A DNA stretch of 64,000 nt. Origin: Chamaecrista fasciculata. Its lineage: Eukaryota; Streptophyta; Magnoliopsida; Fabales; Fabaceae. Positions 12,270 through 23,778 of this stretch are shown here, in pieces. The translations under genes were made by a program, and so were the position numbers. The notes beneath the pieces are model-generated. The model saw nothing but the letters and a program-made list of their open reading frames with translations. It had not been told where the DNA came from and searched no databases. Every line of letters begins with the position of its first letter. Position 1 is the stretch's first letter. Location: contig QANZ01032061.1 in NCBI GenBank assembly GCA_003254925.1, positions 1 through 64,000 on the forward strand. The letters are read 5' to 3'.

Positions 12270-13685
12270 TAAACATAGGTGAGATACTATTAAACACAAT
12301 CATTCCCATCAAGCCCTAACTCATATTCAGACATAGTATATATTAATATTTTGTTTTCAGTTTTTTTGGCCCAATTTTGTTTTCATTTTAATTTTTCTAC
12401 ATATTAATATAAAATAAAAAAGAATTAAACAAAAATCTTTGCTATGACATTAAATTAATATTTTTTTTTAAAAAAAAATAGCCTAAGCTAAATACGTGTG
12501 ACTTTTAAAATAAATAATAAAAAAAATATTCAGTTTAAAATTTTTCTCAATCTGAGATGTGTGTGAAGACTCGAGATTTAAAAGATCTTTAGATAGGGAT
12601 TGATTTTGTTATTTATAAAAAATCCAAGAAATGCAGACTAGGAATGAAGAATATGACATTTTATGATTTTATCCCTAGCCTATCCGCGATTATCCCTGAC
12701 CTCTGAACCGATATGCGTGGACCTAAGTCCTGTTAGCAGGAATTCGTTACAATTTTGACGGCATCATCCTCCACTCATTATCAGTCGTATCAAGGCAAGA
12801 ATATTCTTCCTTTCTAGCCATCAGTGAAAAAATTGAAAGTACTGTGATTTTTTTTTAACTTTTAAACCCAACGGAATCGTTCCAGGCTGAAGTTTAGCTC
12901 CTATTTCAAACTTGCTCGTGTCGAGCCCTGAGAGATCTTCTTATAAACATAGAATCAAGTAGCGACTAGTGAGGCATTAACTTCCGTTGGGGATGCTCAC
13001 AAGCCTATACTCTAGAAAAATAAGGGTTTGATACTACTACGATACTTCAATTTACAGCTATTTTATTATAGTTCCTAGCCGTTATTTATAAAAGAACTAA
13101 AACAGCTCTGATTGATAATTTCTTTTGAATTCCCGACAGCATAGACCTGAGTAGGAATTTCACGACCAACATAACCTGAAGAGATTATATGATTGAGATA
13201 TTCGACGGAAATATGTAGGGGGTGATTCTTTTGCCTTTCGGTCCTGTCTAACCTAATAATTACATATTGCATCTGTACTACATGTAGAATCAATCTATAT
13301 AATAATATACTTCTTAATTACACTTGGTGCATGCACAACAATCCAAAGTCCAAACCTAATTTATGTACACCAAGTATAGCTGAAAAATCTAACTTGTTGG
13401 ATGTAGCTTCCGAAACATGCTCAAATCCGATTTGCACAGTAATCAAGCAAAGTCCGCATTCCAGTTACTAAGGTGGAGCGAGGGTGTAAAGAAATGCTAG
13501 AGCTTGGAAATAATCAAGATATTCACGCACAAAAATATCACTAATTCCTTGGAATACATGGTGTAAATGGTTTTCAAATTACTATACGCACCCAAATTTC
13601 CAAATACCGACTCAGCAAGAGTTACCAATACAACTAAGACTCTAAAAAGAAAGAGGAAAGAAGGAAAAAAAAAAAAAAAAAAAAA
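12270..13685. other. Intergenic with unassigned GC-richer patch
   Basis: At 12660-13060 the base composition is less AT-rich than its surroundings, suggesting an old repeat or gene relic, but I recognise no family. No ORF here can be supported. Confidence 0.3.
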
Positions 13686-13738
13686 NNNNNNNNNNNNNNN
13701 NNNNNNNNNNNNNNNNNNNNNNNNNNNNNNNNNNNNNN

Positions 13739-13816
<78 letters not shown>
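13667..13816. repeat. Poly-A tract containing an assembly gap
   Basis: About 19 A bases precede 53 Ns (13686-13738), and 78 A bases follow. The true tract length is unknown. Long reading frames of Lys or Phe across this region are artefacts of the homopolymer and gap. Confidence 0.95.
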
Positions 13817-13818
<2 letters not shown>

Positions 13819-13859
13819 CTCAGCCGCACTCAGGAAAACCTTTTTGTTGCCACATAATC

Positions 13860-14270
13860 TGGGTCCCTGCTAATGCAACGTATAAACCTCCTGGATACTT
13901 CCTTCCAGGCATGCATGCATGCATATATAGTAAATACAACAAACACCGCTTACTAAGGCCATGATGCTGCTATTGAACCCACCGGCCCCCCTTCTAATTT
14001 GGACATGGTAGAGTAAACTGACCCACCCACCCCCTGCACCTCATTAGACCACGGACACAAGACCAGACTGAAACCTGACACCATGAGATGCGATGACCCG
14101 ACCCCGACTCGACCCCAACAGCCACCCCAGAATCAACCCCTGCTCCATCTGACTAAGCCCCCTACAATTGTTGGACAAACAAAAAATTAGACAAGAATAA
14201 TGTTTTATACCAAAAGAAGAAACAGTGAAGACATGTATGTATAAGTATTTACCCTCTCAATAAAACGTCT
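13860..14270. other. Downstream region of the importin alpha gene
   Basis: A comparatively GC- and C-rich stretch (13970-14160) after the stop codon, probably partly 3' untranslated region. It contains a GCAT-type short repeat near 13908-13924. There is no ORF. Confidence 0.4.
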
Positions 14271-17200
14271 TCAACTGAAGTTGAATCCACCTGATGGGAC
14301 TGGATTATCACTGCCTCCAAAATTGAAAGTGGCTTGAGCACCATCACCTGAAGGTAGTGTCTCATCCTCTTCTTCCAACCAGTATGTTTCAAGAATTTTA
14401 ACAGCTTTCTCATATATTTCATTGTTATCATGACTCTGCAGGTTCTCAATCTTCTCTAATCCCTCAGCATCGTCTATCATCTGTGCATACAAGTTGACAT
14501 CTCCAGTGTTACCAAGGCTCTTCTCAGCTTCCCCGACCTTCAGAATATTCTCTAGGCCTTCTAAACAGACGGTGACTATTCTTGGGTCCGGGCAAACAAG
14601 CAGATCACAAAGAGGCTTTATGCAACCTTGACTCACCAAATACCTTATAACCATAAAAGAGAAGTAAGTATAATATAATCAAAGTCCACATCATAAAGGA
14701 CAACAAACAAATTAAAGATCATATACTTGATCTGCTCATGAGTGCCACCAGACGTAGCATTTGAGATTGCCCATGCAGCTTCTTTCTTAATATCAAACTC
14801 AGCATTTTGAAGGAGATTGACAAGAGGACCAATCAGATTAGCTTCAATAACAGCCTACAAATTTTATACCATCAGAGAGCTTTTTCAACATATATGAATC
14901 AACTAAAAACATTATTATTTGAAATCAGAAATAAACAAGAGGCCATCCAAGATTCCAAATAACTTCTTCTATGTCCAGCTTGCAGCTAGACAAAATCTAC
15001 ATCGAAATAATCATGTAATACAAATGCATGAACCACTTTATCTGTGCAGTCGGGCAGCCACTTATTTCAATGAATGTCCAGTAAATCAAATTTTATTCAT
15101 TCAGATCACCTTTCAGTAATCCATAAAAATATAGTCATGTGTCATGGGAGGAGTAAAATAACAACAATCTTTTCACATGGTTACCCTGAAGACTAAAACC
15201 TGGCCTTAATTAGCTACTCCCACCAATCTCCACTCCAAAGCAGTAACCAATGACGCCTCAATCACAGGTTTTAACATACATCAAATTTACAGTAAAGCAG
15301 AACCCAAGACATTTATTTTTTCTTTCCCCGGGGCGCGCTAAGTAATCACCATTTTACCTGTATCTGTTCTCTGTTTCCAGCTGTAATGTTTGATATAGTC
15401 CAGCAGGCTTCTTTCTTGATGCTTTTCTTATGATTATGCGTCAACAGGCTCAGAAGGCATGGTAGGGAACCATGATTGATAATACACTGTTAAAAAAAAG
15501 CTGAATCAAACTAAGGAAATTCCGAACATAGTGATACAAAATTTAAGGCGGAACAAATACAATAAATTAATTGACATCGATATTATCTGTGATCAAATTT
15601 TCACATCTAACAACTACACAACTAGGCCAAGATAGGCCACCTGTACGGTAATACAAAGTTGACCAAATTTTGCACTTAGTTAGGCATTCGACTAAATACC
15701 CTTACATTTTAGCTTCAGAGTGTACTAAATCAATTTGTTTTACCAAGTGATTGCCCAAACTTCCCCCCTATTCCTCATTCTCTGTCCGTTTCTCTTTCTT
15801 TCTATCACAGCACCTAAATTGATAGTGGGTGAACTTATGTCTCTAACTCTCTATGTTACATAGAATTTTGGTGGAGTTTCAAGCCACAGCTTTTAAAAAA
15901 TTGATAGAAGTCAGACCAGCAGCCCATCCAAGAATCAGCTTATAAATAATATCAAAGATATATGTCTTTAATAATTTGAATAAACAGGAGTACGACCTAA
16001 ATTTCACAGACAAAATAAATAGCAAATGAATGGATCAGCATAACTGAAATTCTGAACCTCTTTATCTTGACAACCCCAGAAAAGGCACCAAAAGAGGGCA
16101 GTTGACAAAAGGGGCTTCACCTGAATTTTCTGGAAACAAGGACCCCTTCTGGTGCCTTGCCCCAGCAACTTAGCATAGCTATGCATTTTGGTGCCTTTAA
16201 AATCAGTCATTGATATTACAAGACCATATAATTATAATGTCATAATATGCTAATGTCAAATACACAGGTTATTGATAAAAACTCAACTAAAATGCCAGAA
16301 TAAACCAACCAATAAACCAATCCATTATTGATAAAAACTCAACTATATCTCAAGAAAGCTTGAATATCTTCTGCTTTTATTACTCATACTAAAACCCAAC
16401 CGCACAAGTTTCTCAATGTGCAAATGTCACATACACAAGTTCTACTGCAACGAAGGTCGCAGCATAACAGAAATTGAAACAGATTCGTACAGAAATAAAT
16501 CAATTTATTTTACAGAAACATTGATAAAGTAAATTTTAGCACCCTTACCTGAGTCTGAAGATCATCTCCAGTTACAATATTTCCCACTGTACGAAGAGCA
16601 GGAATGAGTACCGAAGGAGATGGGTGCCTAAAAAAACACGTGTACAATTTCATTACTAAGAAAAGAAACCATTATGGTAATAAATTCTTTGTGGGAATGG
16701 TACAACTGAATAAGTACTCACAGGAGGAGTTGCACCAATCGGCCACATACACCTGCCTCAATAACTGCTTGGATTTTGTCATTAGTTCCATCAGAAAGAT
16801 AAGACAGTGCCCAACATGCGTCTGTCAGGACTTCTTCATCATTCGAAAAAACCAAGCGCTCTAGAGCTGGAAGTGCTGGCTTTACCTGTCCACCAAATTT
16901 ACAGGAAAAAGAATATGCCAAAGAAGGTTTTAACAAATGTTTGGTTGAAGTTAAACAATAAATAGAAAAAGACAATTACCTGATCAAATGGGGGCTGCGG
17001 CTTGCCTCTGCAAAAATTGGATAACGTCCAGGTAGCATTTCTCAACATGGAAAGTTTTGCATGCTCATTCAACTGGGACAATAAGGGGATTAGGGCACCA
17101 TGGCTGAGAACTAGATCCCGGCACCTAGGGGAATCACCAGCAACATTTCCTAGTGCCCAAACTGCCTGCAAGTATAGAAATATTGTTCAGAAGGATTCAG

Positions 17201-18261
17201 TAAATAAAGAATCTGGAAAGATAAATGTTTGTACTAACACAATCACCATACCTGCTCACGAACATCATCACTTGGAGAACTAAGTAGCTTAACAAATATT
17301 GGGACTGCCCCATGATCAATTACCACTTTGGTGTTCTCAGAAGTTCCAGATGCTATGTTTGTAAGAGCCCATGCAGCCTCAAACTAGTTGAATAAAGTGA
17401 TATATATTATCAGCCAACATAATAAATAAGGCGATATAAGTTATTAATAAACATAATAACTCTGCACCGATTAAGGATCAAAACACATAATATTCTAAAC
17501 CTGAAGTTGGGGGAAATCCTCCCTGACAAGAAACTCAACAAATCGAGGCACAACACCAGATTGAATAACTTCCTCAATTGGAGGGCTCCGCTCTATGGCA
17601 GAAACACGGAAAAAAAAAGTCGCTTGATTACTATGACAGCTTTACAAAATGGAAGTAAGGGAAACTAGTGATATTGAATGGAACCTAGAATTACCAATAG
17701 AAAGGAGCTTCCGAAACTGGGTTGTTGCTTCTAGCTGCAGACTACTGTCATCCGACCAGACCCCAGCAACCATCGAAGGAAGACTCTCCAACTGCATAAT
17801 TAAATTACCGTCAAAACCATATAGTGGATATTAACCTATTACAGTAACTAACAGATCAAATCCTATGCATATGTACAATTAAAACAAAGAGACAAATATT
17901 TTAAGCACACACCGTTAATCATTACCAAATATTTATTCCACAATCCAATATCCATAGATCACGATGAAGCCCTAATTTCTACCGAACAGCACAAACGATT
18001 AAAATGCATAACTTATTCAACAGAAATGAATATGTAAAAAGCGGAGACCTTCTTCTCAACAGTGGAAGTTTGAATAGGAGCGGCGAATTGTTGCTGAGCT
18101 TGAAGGCCTTCGCGACGCTTCTTCTGCAAGCTCTCTTCGCGCTTGCTCTTACGGATCTCGACCATGTTGTCTTCTCTTCTACGGCGGCCCTCATCGGCGT
18201 CGACTGCCACCTTGTAGCGGTTGCGGCGACCCTCGGTTCTGGCATTCGGCCTGAGCGACAT
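14271..18261 (-). CDS. Importin subunit alpha (nuclear import receptor)
   Basis: The adaptor that binds nuclear localisation signals and hands cargo to importin beta at the nuclear pore. Ten coding exons on the minus strand: 18261-18049, 17791-17695, 17592-17501, 17383-17252, 17165-16980, 16885-16722, 16627-16549, 15486-15358, 14854-14727 and 14643-14271. All introns are GT-AG and the total of 1593 nt gives 530 residues, the usual length of plant importin alphas. Residues 1 to about 85 form the basic importin-beta-binding domain ([20 protein letters not shown]). Armadillo repeats follow, with the NLS-binding W-x3-N pairs visible as WALTN, WALGN, WTLSN, WTISN and WAISN. The fourth repeat has Y in place of N (WALSY), usual for that position. 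The C-terminus is acidic (LEEEDETL) and ends in GGFNFS. The longest intron, 15487-16548, is about 1.06 kb. IMPA1/2-like is the best fit. Confidence 0.96.
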
Positions 18262-18764
18262 CGTTTTGCTGTTAAAGCTCGATTGAGAACCCTAGCAGCA
18301 ATCAGTGTATACACACGCGAGAGTATCTATGCAATTCGAAGATCGAGGAAATGAATATGAATAAAAACCCTAGATTTTGGATTGAAAAGAGGCAAAGGCA
18401 ACAGCAGCAGCAACAGCAATAGCAAAAACACTGATTTGCGAGAGAGAGAGAGAGAGAGAGAAAGAGCACAGCCTCCGATTTTCTGAGGAAATTTAAAATT
18501 AAATAGTAATGCAGGCTGTCCGGGTTTGGATTTCCGGGTCGTGGATCCTTAATGATACTTAGCGATTACTGATTACAGGATTTAGCCATTTACCTAATTG
18601 ACTAATCTAGACATTTTAGATTAGATTATGGTTCCATTCTATGGACCTTTCAATGATTGGGTTCTTCTCTCTATTTGGATTACGGATCACGGGTTAAGGA
18701 TTATGAATATGGATATATCTCTGGTTTTCCTTTTAAATTCTAATTTTGAACACTATTATTAGTT

Positions 18765-19619
18765 GGCCAAAGTCCTATTTTGGTCCTCCAGTTATGCTCA
18801 GTGTTTCAAATTGGTCCCCCATTTATTTTTCATTCCATATTGGTCCCCTAGTTATGCAAAACTTGATAAAGTTGGTCCCCCATTTAACTCCTAAAAGTTT
18901 AAATTTTTTGCATCAAAGACCTTTTTCTCTATAATAGAACCAAAATGTAAGAAAGAAAAAATAACTTGGGTTTTAGTTTATTNTCTCTCTCTCTCTCTCT
19001 GTGTTTCGTAATCAGATCCGTTTAATTAAAATCCCAACCCATTTTGTAGCTTCGGCAAAGAACTCGCCTCTTACGATCCAAATCTTGCGGCCTTGTCTGT
19101 GGGTCGCACCGATTTCATTCCGGCGGCGGCAACTCCCCTTTTTCTAGGATATCGAAAACGATGATGACGAAGACGACAACGAGGAATTCAAGAGCGACGA
19201 CAACGGTTACGATTCCGGCAACCCCATGTCGACGCCGTTCATGAATCCCGCAGCGACGAAGAGGAAATCTCGGTATCAGAATCAGAACCAGTTTGCGATT
19301 TTAGATTCTGTGTGAAAGTGGTGGTGAAGCGAGATTAAGAAAGAGAATAGCGAAAAATAAACTAAAACCCAAGTTATTTTTTCTTTCTTACATTTTGATT
19401 CTATTATAAAGAAAAAGGTCCTTGATGTAAAAAATTTAAACTTTTAGGAGTTAAATATCAATTTTGTCTTTTTTTTAACGGAAAAATGGATGTAAATTGT
19501 TAGAGGGACCAATTTTGCCAAGTTTTACATAACTGGAGGACCAATATGGAACGAAAAATAACTGGGGAACTAATTTGGAACACTGAACATAACTGGAGGA
19601 CCAAAATAGGACTTTGGCC
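18765..19619. mobile_element. Mutator-like element with gene-like cargo (copy A)
   Basis: An 855-bp element with terminal inverted repeats (ggccaaagtcctattttggt on the left; its inverse on the right, ending in ggcc) extending at least 200 bp inward. The 9-bp target duplication TTATTAGTT is exact (18756-18764 and 19620-19628). Inside, a CT repeat on the left is mirrored by sequence on the right. The centre, about 18990-19330, is markedly more GC-rich. On the plus strand it can be read as an acidic Asp/Glu-rich segment (DDDEDDNEEF) followed by a Pro/Met and basic stretch, suggesting captured coding sequence. The source gene is not recognised. A single N lies at 18983. The element sits about 500 bp upstream of the importin alpha start codon. 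Confidence 0.8.
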
Positions 19620-19629
19620 TTATTAGTTT

Positions 19630-20233
19630 TGATAAACTAGAAAATGGGTAGCACTTACCTAGTTCACCGGATGTGGGCTGCTAGAGCCAAGAATCGAACA
19701 AGAACCTGCAAGAGCTTCACAGGGGGGCCCTGCGAAGAGTACTCCGACGCTCAAGTTAGTAAGAGAGTGATAAGAGAGTAAGAGAATTTTGGAGTGTAAA
19801 GAGTAGCTAACCTTGAACTGCTGAGTTGAGCTCTATTTATAGAGCAGGGGGGAGAGAGGTGGCCAGCGCGCGGGGCGGACCACGTAACCAGACACGATCT
19901 CCACCAGCGGAGATGGTGGAGACCGAGATTTGCGGAGTAAGGCAATCGTGGGTGATTGCGTGTCGTCTCGCATGGCGGGCGCCAAGAGACTGGAGAATGT
20001 GGGTGTAACTAAGGTCGTGACCCACGATCTCCCTCAGCGAAGTTTGCGGGACAAGGCAGTCGTGGGTGACTGCGTTATTTGGGAGGCGTGCGCCAAGACC
20101 CCGAATGGATCACGGCCGCCCCTAACTGTGCAGAGGGCACCCGATTGGCTCGAGTGCGCCTTGCAAGGTGTGGAGGGGAGAAGAGGCCCGATTCGAGGGC
20201 CGTTTAGGCGTACGCCCAAATAGTGATGTATCA
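19630..20233 (-). mobile_element. Solo LTR of a Ty3/gypsy-type retrotransposon
   Basis: A 604-bp sequence beginning TGATAAACTAG and ending GATGTATCA, so it has the TG...CA ends of an LTR. The 5-bp target duplication AGTTT is exact (19625-19629 and 20234-20238). There is no internal retrotransposon domain, so unequal recombination probably removed the rest. Read on the minus strand there is a TATA box (CTATAAATAG, 19842-19833), then the stretch acttgagcgtcggagt, which I know from R/U5 regions of gypsy LTRs of the Tat/Ogre type. It is GC-rich compared with its surroundings. Reading frames within it are not genes. Confidence 0.85.
19833..19842 (-). promoter_or_regulatory. TATA box inside the solo LTR
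   Basis: CTATAAATAG on the minus strand inside a solo LTR; transcription would run toward the importin alpha gene, whose start codon is about 1.6 kb away in the same direction. Activity is unknown. Confidence 0.6.
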
Positions 20234-20494
20234 AGTTTATTTCGCTCTAACCCATTGCAATTTCTAATTGCACTCTTCGATGACACTATTACCCCTATTT
20301 CATATTTTTATTTACTGATCTAAAATAATTGAGAGTGTGACAATCCTATGTAATATTTAATGATGATGATGATAATGATAACGATGATGGTAGTAGTACT
20401 AAATATGAAATAATATTTCATCACTTTTATTAAGTTTGTTATTATGTTTATACTTATTAATTGAATGGGTAAAATTAATTTATCTTTCATAAAA

Positions 20495-21357
20495 GGTCAA
20501 AGTTCTATTTTGGTCCTTCAGTTATGTTTAATGTTTTAAATTGGTCCTTTAGTTTTCTAAAATTTGACACAATTGGTCCCTCAAACGTTTTCCATTCACT
20601 TTCTCGTTAAGAAAAAGACAACATTGATTTTTAACTCTTAAAAATTTGAATTTTTACATTAAGGACATTTTTCTCTATAATAGAACCAAAATATAAGAAA
20701 GAAGAAATAACTGGGAAATTTAATTTATTTCACACCAAAAACAACCTCTCTCTCTCTCTCTCTCTAAAATGAATCTTTTATGTTTCCTTGATGCTCTTCC
20801 TTCTAATCCAAAATTGATTGTTATCTTGACAACAAAAGGGAGAAATTTTAATCGAAAAAAAAAAGATCGGATTTTTGCATGTAAAGATTTTCGATATTTG
20901 GAATGGAAATTAATTTCACCCGAAGACGATGGCAATTGGATCAAAATTGTAGCTTGTTGACAAAATCCCCAATTTTAAACCCTAAATCTCCATCGTCAAA
21001 TCCAAATCGTGTCGTTTAGTGTCGTATTTTTAGGAGTTAACAAAATCGGAATCGAAAACAATATATATATAAAACAATCGGAATCGAAATCGAAAATCAC
21101 AGCGAAAACAACCATTGGAGTCGGAATTGAAAATCACAGCGACAAGAGCCACCCGAGCCAAGGCCGCGATCACACCATCAAAGGAAATCAAAATACATAC
21201 ACATTCAATTCCAATCAAGATCGTACACAGATTCAAAAGAAACAAATCAATAGAGAGAGAGAGAGGGAGAGAGAAATTTGCGAGCAGAGGAAGCATACTA
21301 TTGTAAAATCAAAGCGTATGGGAATGAGATTCACTTGGAGGACGACAATGGCGGAGT

Positions 21358-21392
<35 letters not shown>

Positions 21393-21639
21393 TGTTTTTA
21401 GTGTGAAATAAACTAAATTCCTCCATTTATTTTTTCTTTCTTAATGCAAAAATTTAAACTTTTAGGAGTTAAAAATCAATTTTGTCTTTTTTTTTTTAAT
21501 CGAAAATGGATGGAAAACCTTTGAGGGACAAATTGTGCCAAATTTTAGAAAACTGAGAGACCAATATGAAATGAAAAATAATTGAGGGACCAATTTGGAA
21601 CATTAAGCATAACTGAGAGACCAAAATAAGACTTTGGAC
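20495..21639. mobile_element. Mutator-like element with gene-like cargo (copy B)
   Basis: A 1145-bp element of the same terminal family as 18765-19619. Its ends are ggtcaaagttctattttggt on the left and a matching inverse ending in ctttggac on the right. The flanks are TTCATAAAA (20486-20494) and TTTATAAAA (21640-21648), a 9-bp duplication with one mismatch. CT and GA microsatellites (near 20746-20765 and 21358-21390) lie just inside the two arms, as in copy A. The centre (20770-21340) differs from copy A and contains short open stretches, none recognised. Confidence 0.7.
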
Positions 21640-21649
21640 TTTATAAAAT

Positions 21650-23770
21650 TAATAGATATGTTAGTAATTAATTATAAAAAATATATATTGTATATATTTG
21701 CGGGTTGAATTAGGTTCATAAACCTCCAGCCCGTAGACCAATTCACAGGTGTGCAGGTTGAAAATTTTGAACTCAACCCGCGAATCCAACCCAACCTAAC
21801 CCGTGATTGTGAATTGAGTTGATTTTTGCGAGTCTGCGAGCTCACGAGTTAGGATGCTCACCCCTAGTCCCGATAGTAATTAGTAAAACAGAGCACTTCA
21901 ATTCCTCGTGGATATTATAGAGAGATAGCTCTCTATCAAATAATTTGGCAAGTTGACAATTGGGATGGGACATTGATCTCATAGCTATTAAGTATTAACT
22001 GTGGAGATACTTGGGCAACAAACGAAAAAATAATATGGCAAGGGATCCCAAAGCCCAGTTAAAAAAAACACAATTTAACGGTGGGCCCGGGCCTACGGGC
22101 TTCTTTATTGAAAAAAACAAACAAAGACCTAGGGTAGGGGTGGGCAAATAAGCTTACTCAAATTGAACAAGTTAAAAAAAGTTTTTGGAAAAGTTCACAA
22201 ATTGCTGACAAAGATTGACAAGATTCTGTTTTGTAGGAAAAATAGATCCTTTGAATTAATATTATAAAGAACAGTATCTGACCAAAAAAAATTAATTAGT
22301 TGGACCATTGATAAGAAAAAAGTAGCGATGGATCAAGTCAGTTCTAAAATATGATCAAGAAATCAGACTCTTTTTTGCACTACCAAAAACTGAATTTTAA
22401 TGACAAGAACCAGGGGAAACAAGTTGGTGACGAACATAAGACATCACTTTAAACACAAAAATATTTTTGTTTGTTATTTTTCTACAGTATAATAAAATAA
22501 AAGATTGAGCTTAAAATTAATGACTCAAATTCATCATGTGTAATGTCTTAAACACAAAGCAAATCAATTATTAGTTTGCCTTGATTGTGTTGGTTTAAAG
22601 TACTGGAACTTTTTATCATTAAAATGATAATAGTTAGTGTCATAAAACTGTGTTGGCTAATTGGTACAGTAATATTGGTGGTTTGGTGTTTCTTATTAGA
22701 TTGTAACAACTAACAAGGAGGTGAGGAAGCCATAAATGTTTCTTAATAAATTAAGCTTTAGAGAAGTTGTGTTAGTCTCAGTCCCACCTAATCATTAAGC
22801 TTTTTGCAAATCTAATTGTCAAGTCATAAAACTAGCTTAGAAAGTACTATTTAGTTTAAAAGCCCCTTTCAATAATTTATTATCGTTTTTTTTCTTGGCC
22901 AAGTAGAATTAATGCTCTATCATTACTCATTAAGTGAATTATTCATAAATCCTGATTCGATTTAACACCTCTATAATATAGCTACGTACTTCATTGTTGG
23001 CCCACTCATGATTACAGAGATTTAACAAATCTAAGAACAAGTCTGACAACTGAAGAGCAGGGACTAATTTAATAAGTTGTGTTGTATTTTAGAGATGTGT
23101 TGCCTATTTTGTGCTTTTCTGAGTTGTTTTGGTTTCTAGAAGAGGATGCTTGCTTTGCAAAAACATTTGTTTAGACTAACAATTATTATACTTTCTAATA
23201 TGAATGGACTTGCAAATTGAAAAGAAAAGAAAAGAAAACAGGTCTGTAAATCCTAAGTGTCGTGGATTGCGTTGTTGAATACTTGTTCTGCCTCGTTCTT
23301 TCTAAAATAAATATATAAATTAATAATTTTAACTTTTAAATTTTAATTTATACGCTTTAATATTTTAAAGTCTTAAAATCAATATGTTATAATCATTTTT
23401 ATCTCTAGAAGTCACGATTTCAAATTGTCATTGATGCAATAAAGTAAAACTTTGCTATTAAAATTTACAACTTTGACAAATATAGACTTTTTATCGTTCA
23501 AGACAACCGAAAACTAAGCCCACTGCCATACACAAAGGGCTTATATATAGTATATATACAAGATTAAATTGTGAAAGTGAGTTGTTAAGAGTTGTGAAAT
23601 TTAGGAAAGAGAACAAAGGTGGGTGTGTCAAGTCTCAAGTAAAGAACATATTCTTGTGAGAAAAAGATACTTGCCGTTGCGTGTGATGCTTAGCTTTAGG
23701 CTTTAGTTTAGCCAAGACTTTTAACATATACATGAAGGAGTCAAACTTTAAGTATGGTGTATGTATGTAC
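21650..23770. other. Intergenic with a hAT-like remnant
   Basis: At about 21695-21868 there is a repeat rich in caacccg/acccgtg that ends in gctcacccctag, typical of a hAT-like terminus; a further taggggtgggcaaa occurs at 22135. Otherwise AT-rich, with no gene recognised. Confidence 0.45.
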
Positions 23771-23778
23771 CAACTAAT

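Noticed and set aside
13497..13857. Open frames of poly-Phe and poly-Lys across the N gap
   Set aside because: They are translations of a homopolymer and of unknown bases, with no other coding evidence.
19751..20234. Several ORFs on both strands in a GC-rich segment
   Set aside because: They lie within the solo LTR, overlap each other in several frames and have no recognisable motif.
20720..21401. Overlapping ORFs rich in Arg-Glu repeats
   Set aside because: They read the GA/CT microsatellites of the Mutator-like element copy B.
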